Shown piece after piece: positions 38,395 through 47,100 of a stretch of DNA of 64,000 nt; position 1 is the first letter of the stretch; every line of letters begins with the position of its first letter. This stretch comes from Chrysogorgia sp. JL179-B06. Its lineage: Eukaryota > Cnidaria > Anthozoa > Scleralcyonacea > Chrysogorgiidae. The notes beneath the pieces were generated by a model. The model was not told where the DNA came from and did no database searches. It saw nothing but the letters and a program-made list of their open reading frames with translations. A program made the translations under genes and the position numbers. Where the stretch lies: the NCBI GenBank assembly GCA_035772405.1, contig JAYKKM010000451.1, positions 458,792 through 522,791 on the forward strand, in the 5' to 3' direction.

Positions 38395-38571
38395 TCATTG
38401 CCTGTGAATAGTTTCCTTTATTTTTACCCCTTTATATAGAAGTGATGGTGAAGTGCCACTAAAAACCCAACACTCAGCAACATTTTCTTTTTTTTTAATT
38501 CCAATATATTTGAGTGGAGAAAATTTTCCATTAAAAACCCAACAATCATTCTTTTCAATTTTTGTTTCCAT
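38395..38571 (-). CDS. 58-aa protein with an internal CWVF duplication
   Basis: A 58-codon ORF starting at a TAATG overlap with the end of the upstream family gene. It is two copies of a segment of about 24 residues: the first has NDCWVFNGKFSPLKYIGIKK, the second AECWVFSGTSPSLLYKGVKI. Alternating hydrophobic residues suggest two beta hairpins. The TATA box of the next gene lies inside its C-terminal codons, so coding and promoter sequence overlap. No family recognised. The TAATG overlap and clean internal repeat support it as real despite its size. Confidence 0.5.
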   Translation of the reverse strand: METKIEKNDCWVFNGKFSPLKYIGIKKKENVAECWVFSGTSPSLLYKGVKIKETIHRQ

Positions 38572-38837
38572 TATTCTATTTCTTTAAATTGTATAAACCG
38601 TCCTTTCAAATGTGTACAGTCATTTGTTACACGGGTATATATATACTGATCATCGCTACCCATTTCACATAAGTATACTAATAACTTATAACACGGTTTA
38701 AAAATATCTTTAAAATAATCTTCTTTTACACATGATAATAACATTATATTAGATTTTTTATAAATCTCTGCAAGATGTTCTGGGGAAACATAATTCGGAT
38801 CATCCATTCCTTTTTTTTTAAATTCACTATCATTCAT
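38571..38837 (-). CDS. Small paralogue-family member, 88 aa
   Basis: Begins MNDSEFKKKGMDDPNYVSPE. Follows the family plan: SPEHLAEIYKKSNIMLLSC, then CYKLLVYLCEM, then DQYIYTRVTNDCTHLKGRFI and QFKE. The shared core with the neighbouring genes is a proline-led N-terminus, a (L/V)LxC strand, a YK-(I/L/V)-x-(L/V) strand, a (K/Q)YIYTxxxxD strand and a G-x-x-(V/I)-x-F end. The promoter module at 38852-38893 lies directly upstream. Cytosolic beta-rich protein by appearance; function unknown. Confidence 0.55.
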   Translation of the reverse strand: MNDSEFKKKGMDDPNYVSPEHLAEIYKKSNIMLLSCVKEDYFKDIFKPCYKLLVYLCEMGSDDQYIYTRVTNDCTHLKGRFIQFKEIE

Positions 38838-38851
38838 TTTTCAAAAAATCA

Positions 38852-38893
38852 AAACACACACTCTTTTTTATAGCAAACAAAACAGTTTTTTTA
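38852..38893 (-). promoter_or_regulatory. Duplicated TATA promoter module, copy 2
   Basis: Near-identical to 37873-37917: a TATA core (GCTATAAAAAAG on the minus strand) followed by GTGTGTGTTTTG and the ATG at 38,837 about 40 nt on. Confidence 0.6.
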
Positions 38894-38928
38894 TTTTTCT
38901 TAATATTTACATGGGTATAGATAAGAAA

Positions 38929-39186
38929 TTAAAGGGTAACAAATAAATATTGTTCGGTAAGCCGTACATTTTTACCCAATAAACGTACCATTGGTAAATC
39001 AAATCTTATCGTATAACATCCATTACTTTCATCTTTAAAATATAAACGATACAATTGCAATTCTGTAATTATGCGTCTGGGTTCTGTTTTTGGAAGGGGT
39101 ATAGAGTCTAATAAACGTAATTTTGCTTGTGGAGTACATACTTCTTTTTTAAACTGAAATATATCCATTTCTTGGTACTGATTCAT
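38929..39186 (-). CDS. Small paralogue-family member, 85 aa (divergent)
   Basis: Begins MNQYQEMDIFQFKKEVCTPQ. Core: AKLRLLDSIPLPK, RIITELQLYRLYFKDESNG, then MVRLLGKNVRLTEQYLFV. The cysteine of the first strand is replaced (LLDS) and the YIYT strand is altered to CYTIRF, but the closing LLGKNVRL keeps the pattern. It lies 27 bp downstream of the next family member. Function unknown. Confidence 0.5.
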   Translation of the reverse strand: MNQYQEMDIFQFKKEVCTPQAKLRLLDSIPLPKTEPRRIITELQLYRLYFKDESNGCYTIRFDLPMVRLLGKNVRLTEQYLFVTL

Positions 39187-39213
39187 TTTCTCTTTGTTTC
39201 TTGACTTGTCTTT

Positions 39214-39450
39214 TTAAAATCTAACTGCAGTTCCAATCAGGTTTGTCTGATCATTTGATGAATAGGTATATATATATTTTGGAACCCCGTCGATTTTATC
39301 ATTTTGTAATATTATTTTGTATAGAAAATAATCATCAAACACCCCTACGGTATTTATTTTTTCACATTTTAATAAAATTAAATCTCCATCTCCATCGCCA
39401 ACTAGAACTTTTATAAAATCTTGGGGGCGTATGAATGAGGGATTCTCCAT
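39214..39450 (-). CDS. Small paralogue-family member, 78 aa
   Basis: Begins MENPSFIRPQDFIKVLVGDG. One of the best-conserved members: DLILLKCEKINTVGVFDDYF, LYKIILQNDK, PKYIYTYSSNDQTNLIGTAV and final RF. It ends exactly at the final strand, giving the shortest form of the domain and a useful definition of its limits (about 75 residues). Arranged head-to-tail with its neighbours, 27 bp before the following gene. Function unknown. Confidence 0.55.
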   Translation of the reverse strand: MENPSFIRPQDFIKVLVGDGDGDLILLKCEKINTVGVFDDYFLYKIILQNDKIDGVPKYIYTYSSNDQTNLIGTAVRF

Positions 39451-39477
39451 CTCTCATAACAGCTGAATGTCTTTTTT

Positions 39478-39744
39478 TTATACGAATGTCGCAGTATTTA
39501 TGTTGTTCTCTTTAAATTTCACCAACTTTCCAATATTCAACGTTTGATCAATACGTGTGTAGGTATATAGTAACTTTTCATACTCCTTTTCACTCTCACA
39601 ATGAAGTACTACTTTATAAAATTGAACACTATCTTCAGGTTGGAATATCGTAACTTTATCACATCTTATTAACCTTACATTTCCCAAACTTTTTACTACA
39701 TCTTTAGGGGTACAGAACAACATATGATTGTCTTGTTTATTCAT
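39478..39744 (-). CDS. Small paralogue-family member, 88 aa
   Basis: Begins MNKQDNHMLFCTPKDVVKSL. Core: NVRLIRCDKVTIFQPED, QFYKVVLHCESEKEYEKLL, YTYTRIDQTLNIGKLVKF and a short polar tail. Closely similar in plan to the 39,214 and 39,737 genes. The start overlaps the end of the 39,737 gene by 8 bp, so translation or transcription is likely linked. Function unknown. Confidence 0.55.
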   Translation of the reverse strand: MNKQDNHMLFCTPKDVVKSLGNVRLIRCDKVTIFQPEDSVQFYKVVLHCESEKEYEKLLYTYTRIDQTLNIGKLVKFKENNINTATFV

Positions 39745-39997
39745 TTATCTTAAAACCTTCGCACGTAAAATCAATGAGCTCTCCAATTTTATCTGAATGA
39801 TCGTCTTGCAAATAAGAATATATATACTTTTCACCATCCTTCATATCAGCTTTTAATAATATTTTATAAAAGACAGATTTACCCGCCTCATGATGTAGAA
39901 GTGGAACTTTTGTACACTCTAGTAAAACCACTTTAACATTTTTCATTTTTTTTACAAGATATTGAGGTGGACAGAGCAGGGGTGTGTTAGAAGACAT
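39737..39997 (-). CDS. Small paralogue-family member, 86 aa
   Basis: Begins MSSNTPLLCPPQYLVKKMKN. Core: VKVVLLECTKVPLLHHEAG, SVFYKILLKADMKDG, EKYIYSYLQDDHSDKIGELI and DFTCEGF. It is the most upstream member of the array and overlaps the next by 8 bp. It is followed upstream by the basic core gene on the same strand after 54 bp. Function unknown. Confidence 0.55.
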   Translation of the reverse strand: MSSNTPLLCPPQYLVKKMKNVKVVLLECTKVPLLHHEAGKSVFYKILLKADMKDGEKYIYSYLQDDHSDKIGELIDFTCEGFKINE

Positions 39998-40051
39998 TCT
40001 TCACTGTAGACAACCAGAAGTAGAACTGATTTCAAACAATAAAAACAGCTT

Positions 40052-40305
40052 CTATTTATTAATATCCCTAATGAGCGCATCCATGTTAACAAAATACCCT
40101 CCTTTTTGTTTTCTTTTTACTCCAGCCCCCATCATTGCTTTTGTCATCGCTATCCCGGGTTTTAAGATCCAATTAAGGAATCCTCCTTTTTGTTTTGTTT
40201 TTATTTTCCGACCCCTCCTTCGTATTTGTTTTCTTTTTCTACGTCCACCCCCTATTTGAAACCTATTCCTAGTGGGTAAATACAACCCCCCTTTTTTCTA
40301 CCCAT
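40052..40305 (-). CDS. Basic core-like protein with repeated QxGG sites, frame broken near its start
   Basis: The clear part contains RFQIGGGRRKRKQIRRRGRK, then TKQKGGFLNWILKPG, then KRKQKGGYFVNMDAL. Three sites (QIGG, QKGG, QKGG) fit cleavage by an adenovirus-type protease, giving an Arg/Lys peptide and two amphipathic segments, as in adenovirus pX/pVII-type precursors. The likely ATG (MGRKK) at 40,305 is in another frame; the switch is at six C on the plus strand (40286-40291), and the span is 2 mod 3. A TATA box on this strand (TATATAAAC, about 40,376-40,384) lies some 75 nt upstream. Likely a DNA-condensing virion core protein. Confidence 0.6.
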
Positions 40306-40631
40306 AATTTTTTATAGGTGAAAAATAATTCCTACACAACAACGATCGGTTTTAATTTTTTGTTTCTCTAACAATGTTTATATAGGAAAAAACTTTTTTT
40401 TTTTTAAAAAACATTTTTTATTTTCTTTTTGTAGGAAAAAACAATACAATCGCTTCTTAACCCTCTATTTTGTAAAAAAATAAAAAACGAATTTTTGTTG
40501 TAATAAAAATTTTTTATTCAATATTATATCTGTTATTAAAATGTTCCCAGTGTTTAACACCCATACAACAGTACGAACAAAACATCTTGTCTTAGGTATT
40601 ATTTAACGTTTTTTTAAGATTGTTTTTGTAG
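40306..40631. other. AT-rich intergenic region
   Basis: Homopolymer-rich DNA between the core gene and the right Rep-like gene. Apart from the TATA box of the core gene (about 40,376-40,384 on the minus strand) I see no feature. Confidence 0.5.
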
Positions 40632-41102
40632 TCAATGTTTTGTTACTTCTTCTTTCACAAGTCCCAAAACGGTTTTTTTAAGTTTGTTTTTTTGTCTCCA
40701 CTCTCTTTTATATTTTGCCAATTTCAAAGATCTTTCGCGACTCCACTTTTTCCCTATTTTTCCACGTCGTTTTCCATATCGAATAAATGTAGAGGGTTCA
40801 TAGGTTCTACCCTTACGATGGTAGAAATCTTCAGTATAGGATCGTACAATCTCCCCACAGTGGGGTATTATCTTATCCCAAAAAAGACTATGGTCTGCTT
40901 CTTTAAGTATAACCACACCCTGAATATATCCATTACCTTTACTATCATTTCCAGTTTCACGACTGCATTCAAAAAACGAAATTTTATCCAATTTAATTTT
41001 ACAAGAAGGAGTGCCAATTAATTTCGCTTCCTCAAACAATTTATAAGCCCTTTCTTCACTACGACAAAGAAACGACCAAGTCTTTCGTCGGGGCATGTAC
41101 AT
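40632..41102 (-). CDS. Rep-like (HUH endonuclease-like) protein, right copy, intact
   Basis: Start chosen at MYMPRRKTWSF, because the left paralogue starts MYSPKRKTWTF; longer readings run into satellite sequence. 156 aa. Motif order resembles the nuclease domain of CRESS-DNA virus Reps: strand KTWSF (7-11), FFECSRETG (43-51), GYIQGVVIL (58-66, aligning with HLQG but with Tyr for the metal-binding His), and YHRK (94-97, aligning with the catalytic YxxK). Then GRTYEPST and YGKRRGKIGKKW, and a basic C-terminus. No helicase domain follows. If the match is right it would nick single-stranded DNA; the lost His argues for altered metal binding or no activity. It reads inward, mirroring the left copy. 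Confidence 0.5.
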   Translation of the reverse strand: MYMPRRKTWSFLCRSEERAYKLFEEAKLIGTPSCKIKLDKISFFECSRETGNDSKGNGYIQGVVILKEADHSLFWDKIIPHCGEIVRSYTEDFYHRKGRTYEPSTFIRYGKRRGKIGKKWSRERSLKLAKYKREWRQKNKLKKTVLGLVKEEVTKH

Positions 41103-41172
41103 CCTGAAGTAATACACAGTCCAAAATGATTTCACACACTCAGTTGATCCTTTTTTAATATTTTTTAATATC

Positions 41173-44100
41173 GCCTTTATTGGCTGGGGCACTGTTTTAA
41201 CCTTATGGTTAAAGCAATTTGTTCCCCATGTATTTGGAGTTTACTCCTCATGTGAGGTTAAAATAGCTTTGTTTTAACACAACTTTGTTTGGTTTAAGGT
41301 CCTCAGCTTCATTGGCTGGTGCACTGTTTTAACCTTATGGTTAATCCAATTTGTTCTCTATGTATTTCGAGTTTGTTCCTCGTGTGAGGTTAAAACAGCT
41401 TTGTTTTAACACAACTTTGTTTGGTTTAAGGTCCTCAGCTACATTGGCTGGGGTACTGTTTTAATCTTTGGGTAAAGCAATTGTTCTGCATGTATTTGGA
41501 ATTTGTTCCTCATGCGAAGTTTATTTATCACCAACTTTGTTTGGTTTAAGGTCCTCGCCTTTATTGGCTGGGGCACTGTTTTAACCTTATGGTTAAAGCA
41601 ATTTGTTCCCCATGTATTTGGAGTTTACTTCTCATGTGAGGTTAAAATAGCTTTGTTTTAACACAACTTTGTTTGGTTTAAGGTCCTCAGCTTCATTGGC
41701 TGGTGCACTGTTTTAACCTTATGGTTAATCCAATTTGTTCTCTATGTATTTCGAGTTTGTTCCTCGTGTGAGGTTTAAAACAGCTTTGTTTTAACACAAC
41801 TTTGTTTGGTTTAAGGTCCTCAGCTACATTGGCTGGGGTACTGTTTTAATCTTTGGGTTAAGCAATTGTTCTGCATGTATTTGGAATTTGTTCCTCATGC
41901 GAAGTTTATATATCACCAACTTTGTTTGGTTTAAGGTCATCACCTTCATTGGCTGGGGCACTGTTTTAACCCTGGGGTTAAGAAATTTGTTCTCCATGTA
42001 TTTTGAGAACTTGGCTGGGACACTGTTTTTGGCTGGAGCACTGTATTTGGTGAAATTGGCTAGGGCACTTTTTTAACATTAGGGTTAAAGCAATTTGTTC
42101 TCCATGTATTTGGAGTTTGTTCCAAATAAGTTTATTCATTACCAACTTTGTTTGGTTAAGTTCCTCCAATTCATTTGCTGGGGCATTTTTTAACCTTGGC
42201 GTTAAAGCAATTTGTTCTCCATGTATTTGGAGAACTTGGCTGGGGCACTGTTTTTGGCTGGAGCACTGTATTTGGAGAAATTAGCTGGGGCACTGTTTTT
42301 GGCTCGGGCCCTACTGTTTTTTGGCTCGGGCACTGTTTTTTGGCTCGGGCACTGTTTTTGGTGCACTGTTTTAAACTTATGGTTAAAGCAATTTGTTCTC
42401 CATGTATTTGGAGTTTGTTCCTCATGTGAGGTTAAAACAGCTTTGTTTTAACACAACTTTGTTTGGTTTAAGGTCCTCAGCTTCATTGACTGGTGCACTG
42501 TTTTAACCTTATGGTTAAACCAATTTGTTCTCTATGTATTTCGAGTTTGTTCCTCATGTGAGGTTAAAACAGCTTTGTTTTAACACAACTTTGTTTGGAT
42601 TAAGGTCCTCAGCTTCATTGGCTGGTGCACTGTTTTAACCTTATGGTTAATCCAATTTGTGCTCTATTTATTTCTAGTTTGTTCCTCATGTGAGGTTTAT
42701 TTATTACCAGCTTTGTTTGATTTAAGATCCTCAGCTTCATTGGCTGGTGCGTTGTTTTAACCTTAGGGTTAATGAAATTTGTTCTCCATGTATTTGGAGT
42801 TTGTTCTTCATGCGAAGTTTATTTATTACCAATTTTGTTTGGTTTAAGGTCCTCACGTTCATTGGCTGGGGCACTGTTTTAACCTTGGGGTTAAACAATT
42901 TGTTCTCCATGTATTTGAAGAACTTGGCTGGGGCACTGTTTTTGGCTGGGGCACTGTATTTGGAGAAATTGGCTGGGGCACTGTTTTAACATTAGGGTTA
43001 AAGAAATTTGTTCTCCATGTATTTGGAGTTTGTTCCTCATGTGAGGTTTATTTATCACCAACTTTGTTTAGTTCACTGTTTTAAACTTAGGGTTAAAGCA
43101 ATTTGTTCTCCATGTATGCGGAGTTTTAAAGCAATTTGTTCTCCATGTATTTGGAGAACTTGGCTGGGGCACTGTTTTTGGCTGGGGCACGGTATTTGGT
43201 GAAATTAGCTATGGCACTGTATTTGGAGAAATTAGCTGGGACTATGTTTTAACCTTGGGGTTAAGAAATTTGTTCTGCATGTATTTGGAGTTTGTTCCAA
43301 ATAAGTTTATTCATTACCAACTTTGTTTGGTTTAGGTTCCTCCAATTCATTTGCTGGGGCATTTTTTAACCTTAGGGTTAAAGCAATTTGTTCTCCATGT
43401 ATTTGGAGAACTTTGCTGGTGCACTGTTTTTGGCTGGAGCACTGTATTTGGAGAAATTAGCTGGTTCACTGTTTTAACCTTAGGGTTAAAGCAATTTGTT
43501 CTCCATGTATTTGGAGTTTTCTCCTCATGCGAGGTTAAACAGCTTTGTTTTAACGCAACTTTGTTTTGTTTTAGGTCCTCAGCTTCATTGGCTGGCGCAC
43601 TTTTTTAACCTTAGGGTTAAAGAAATTTGTTCCCAGTGTATTTGGAGTTTGTTCCTCATGTGAGGTTTATTTATCACCAACTTTGTTTAATTTAAGGTCC
43701 TCACCTTCATTGGCTGGGGCACCGTTTTAACCTTAGGCTTAAAGCAATTTGTTCTCCATGTATTTGGAGAACTTGGCTGGGGCACTGTTTTTGGCTGGAG
43801 CACTGTATTTGGAGAAATTAGCTGGGGCACCGTATTTGGAGAAATTAGCTTGGGCACTGTTTTAACCTTAGGGTTAAAGCAATTTGTTCTCCATGTATGC
43901 GGAGTTTCAAAGCAATTTGTTCTCCATGTATTTGGAGAACTTGGCTGGGGCACTGTATTTGGCGAAATTGGTTGGAGCACTGTTTTAATATTAGGGTTAA
44001 AGAAATTTGTTGTCCATGTATTTGGAGTGTTAAAGCAATTTGTGCTCCATGTATTTGGAGAACTTGGCTGGGACACTGTTTTTGGCTGGAGCACTGTATT

Positions 44101-47100
44101 TGGAGAAATTAGCTGGGGTACTGCATTTGCAGAAATTAGCTGGGGCACTGTATAACCTTATGGTTAAAGCAGTTGTTCTCCATGTACATGTATTTGGAGT
44201 TTGTTCCTCATGCGAGGTTTATTTATTACCAACTTTGTTTAGTTTAAGGTCCTCAGCTTCATTGGCTGGGGCACTGTTTTAAAACTTGGGGATAAGCAAT
44301 TGTTCTCCATGTACATGTATTTGGAGTTTGTTCCTCATGCGAGGTTTATTTATTTCCAACTTTGTTTAGTTTAAGGTCCTCAGCTTCATTGGCTGGTTCA
44401 CTGTTTTAACCTTGGCGATAAGCAATTGTTCTCCATGTACATGCATTTGGAGTTTGTTCCTCATGCGAGGTTTATTTATTACCAACTTTGTTTAGTTTAA
44501 GGTCCTCAGCTTCTTTGGCTGGGACACTGTTTTAACCTTAGGGTTAATTCAATTTGTTCTCCATGTATTTGGAGAACTTGGCTGGGGCACTGTTTTTGGC
44601 CGGGCACTGTATTTGGAGAAATTAGCTGGGGCACTGTATTTGGAGAAATTAGCTGGGGCACTGTTTTAACCTTAGGATTAAAGCAATTTGTTCTCCATGT
44701 ATTTGGAGAACTTGGCTGGGGCACTGTTTTTGGTTCGAGCACTGTTTTTTGGCTCGGGCACTGTTTTTTTGGCTCGGGCACTGTTTTTGGTGGAGCACTG
44801 TATTTGGAGAAATTAGCTGGGGCACTGTATTTGGAGAAATTAGCTGGGGCACTGTTTTAACCTTAGGATTAAAGCAATTTGTTCTCCATGTATTTGGAGT
44901 TTGTTCCTCATGTGAGGTTTATTTATTACAAACTTTGCTTGGTTTAAAGTCCTCAGCTTCATTGGCTGGGCACTGTTTCAACCTTAGCGTTAATGAAATT
45001 TGTTCTCCATGTATTTGGAGTTTGTTCTTCATGCGAAGTTTATTTATTACCAATTTTGTTTGGTTTAAGGTCCTCACGTTCATTGGCTGGGGAACTGTTT
45101 TAACCTTGGGGTTAAACAATTTGTTCTCCCTGTATTTGAAGAAACTTGGCTGGAGAAATTGGCTGGTGCGTTGTTTTAACCTTAGGGTTAATGAAATTTG
45201 TTCTCCATGTATTTGGAGTTTGTTCTTCATGCGAAGTTTATTTATTACCGATTTTATTTGGTTTAAGGTCCTCACGTTCATTGGCTGGTGCGTTGTTTTA
45301 ACCTTAGGGTTAAAGAAATTTGTTCTCCATGTATTTGGAGTTTGTTCCTCATGTGAGGTTTATTTATCACCAACTTTGTTTAATTCACTGTTTTAACCTT
45401 AGGGTTAAAGCAATTTGTTCTCCATGTATGCGGAGTTTTAAAGCAATTTGTTCTCCATGTATTGGAGAACTTGGCTGGGGCACTGTTTTTGGCTGGGGCA
45501 CTGTGTTTGCTCAAATTGGCTGGGGCACTGTTTTAACCTTAGGATTAAAGCAATTTTTATCCATGTATTTGGAGTTTGTTCCTCATGTGAGGTTTATTTA
45601 TTACAAACATTGTTTGGTTTAAAGTCCTGAGCTCCATTGGCTAGGGCACTCTTTTAACCTTAGGGTTAAGCAATTGTTCTCCATGTATTTGGAGTTTGTT
45701 CCTCATGTGAGGTTTATTTATTACCAACTTTGTCAGTTTAAGATCCTCACCTTCATTGGCTGGGGCACTGTTTTAACCTTAGGGTTAAAGCAATTTGTTC
45801 TCCATGTATTTGGAGTTTTCTCCTCATGCGAGGTTAAACAGCTTTGTTTTAACACAACTTTGTTTGGTTTAAGGTCCTCAGCTTCATTGGCTGGGGCACT
45901 GTTTTAACCTTAAGTGTTAAAGCAATTTCTTCTTCATGTATTTGGAGAACTTGGCTGGGCACTGTTTTTGTCTGGAGCACTGTATTTGGAGAAATTAGCT
46001 GGGGCACTGTATTTGCAGAAATTAGCTGGGGCACTGTTTTAACCTTAGTATTAAAGAAATTTGTTATCCATGTATTTGGAGTTTGTTCCTCATGTGAGGT
46101 TTATTTATTACAAACATTGTTTGGTTTAAAGTTCTCAGCTTCATTGGCTAGGGCACTGTTTTAACCTTAAGTGTTAAAGCAATTTCTTCTTCATGTATTT
46201 GGAGAACTTGGCTGGGGCACTGTTTTTGTCTGGAGCACTGTATTTGGAGAAATTAGCTGGGGCACTGTATTTGCAGAAATGAGCTGGGGCACTATTTTAA
46301 CCTTAGGATTAAAGCAATTGTTCTCCATGTATTTGGAGTTTGTTCCTCATGTGAGGTTTATTTATTACAAACATTGTCAGTTTAAGATCCTCACCTTCAT
46401 TGGCTGGGGCACTGTTTTAACCTTAGGGTTAAAGCAATTTGTTCTCCATGTATTTGGAGTTTTCTCCTCATGCGAGGTTAAACAGCTTTGTTTTTACACA
46501 ACTTTGTTTGGTTTAAAGTCCTCAGCTTCATTGGCTACGGCACTGTTTTAACCTTAAGTGTTAAAGCAATTTCTTCTGCATGTATTTGGAGAACTTGGCT
46601 GGGGCACTGTTTTTGTCTGGAGTACTGTATTTGGAGAAATTAGCTGGGGCACTGTATTTGGAGAAATTAGCTGGGGCACAGTTTTAACCTTAGGGTTAAA
46701 GCAATTTGTTTCCCATGTATTTGGAGTTTGCTCCTCATATGAGGTTAAAACAGATTTGTTTTAACACAACTTTGTTTTGTTTAAGGTCCTCAGCTTCATT
46801 GGCTGGTGCACTGTTTTAACCTTATGGTTAATCCCAATTTGTTCTCTATGTATTTCGAGATTTTGCTCGTGTGAGGTTAAAACATCTTGGTTTTAACACA
46901 ACTTTGTTTGGTTTAAGGTCCTCAGCTTCATTGGCTGGGACACTGTTTTAATCTTTGCGTTAAGCAATTGTTCTACATGTATTTGGAATTTTTTCCTCAT
47001 GTGAGGTTTATTTATTACCAACTTTGTTTGGTTTAAGTTTCTCAGTGTCTTTGGCTGGCGCACTGTTTTAACCTTTGGGTTAAAGCTATTTGTTCTCCAT

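Larger units (their letters stand above)
15379..41172. mobile_element. Adintovirus/Maverick-Polinton-like endogenous virus element
   Basis: The block is defined by co-occurrence of PolB, rve integrase, packaging ATPase, adenovirus-type protease, double-jelly-roll capsid protein and penton-like protein. In known families that set is diagnostic of Polintons and adintoviruses. Base composition is far more AT-rich than the satellite and LINE flanks, and coding density is virus-like. The left boundary is approximate: it could be anywhere from 14,015 to 15,680, and no terminal inverted repeat or target duplication was found. The right boundary is abrupt: satellite begins at about 41,173, only about 70 bp beyond the start of the last gene, so the terminus is probably lost. 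At about 26 kb it exceeds the usual 15-20 kb of Polintons. The excess is accessory genes at both ends. Confidence 0.85.

Noticed and set aside
15379..41172. Terminal inverted repeats of the virus element
   Set aside because: I compared the sequence just outside both outermost genes and found no match. The right end is replaced by satellite.
41102..41192. N-terminal extension of the right Rep-like protein beginning MPQPIKAI
   Set aside because: Its first codons are satellite sequence. The left paralogue shows that the natural start is MYxP.
44749..45396. A 215-codon ORF in the right satellite
   Set aside because: It is satellite read-through with the same repeat peptides and no independent coding signal.
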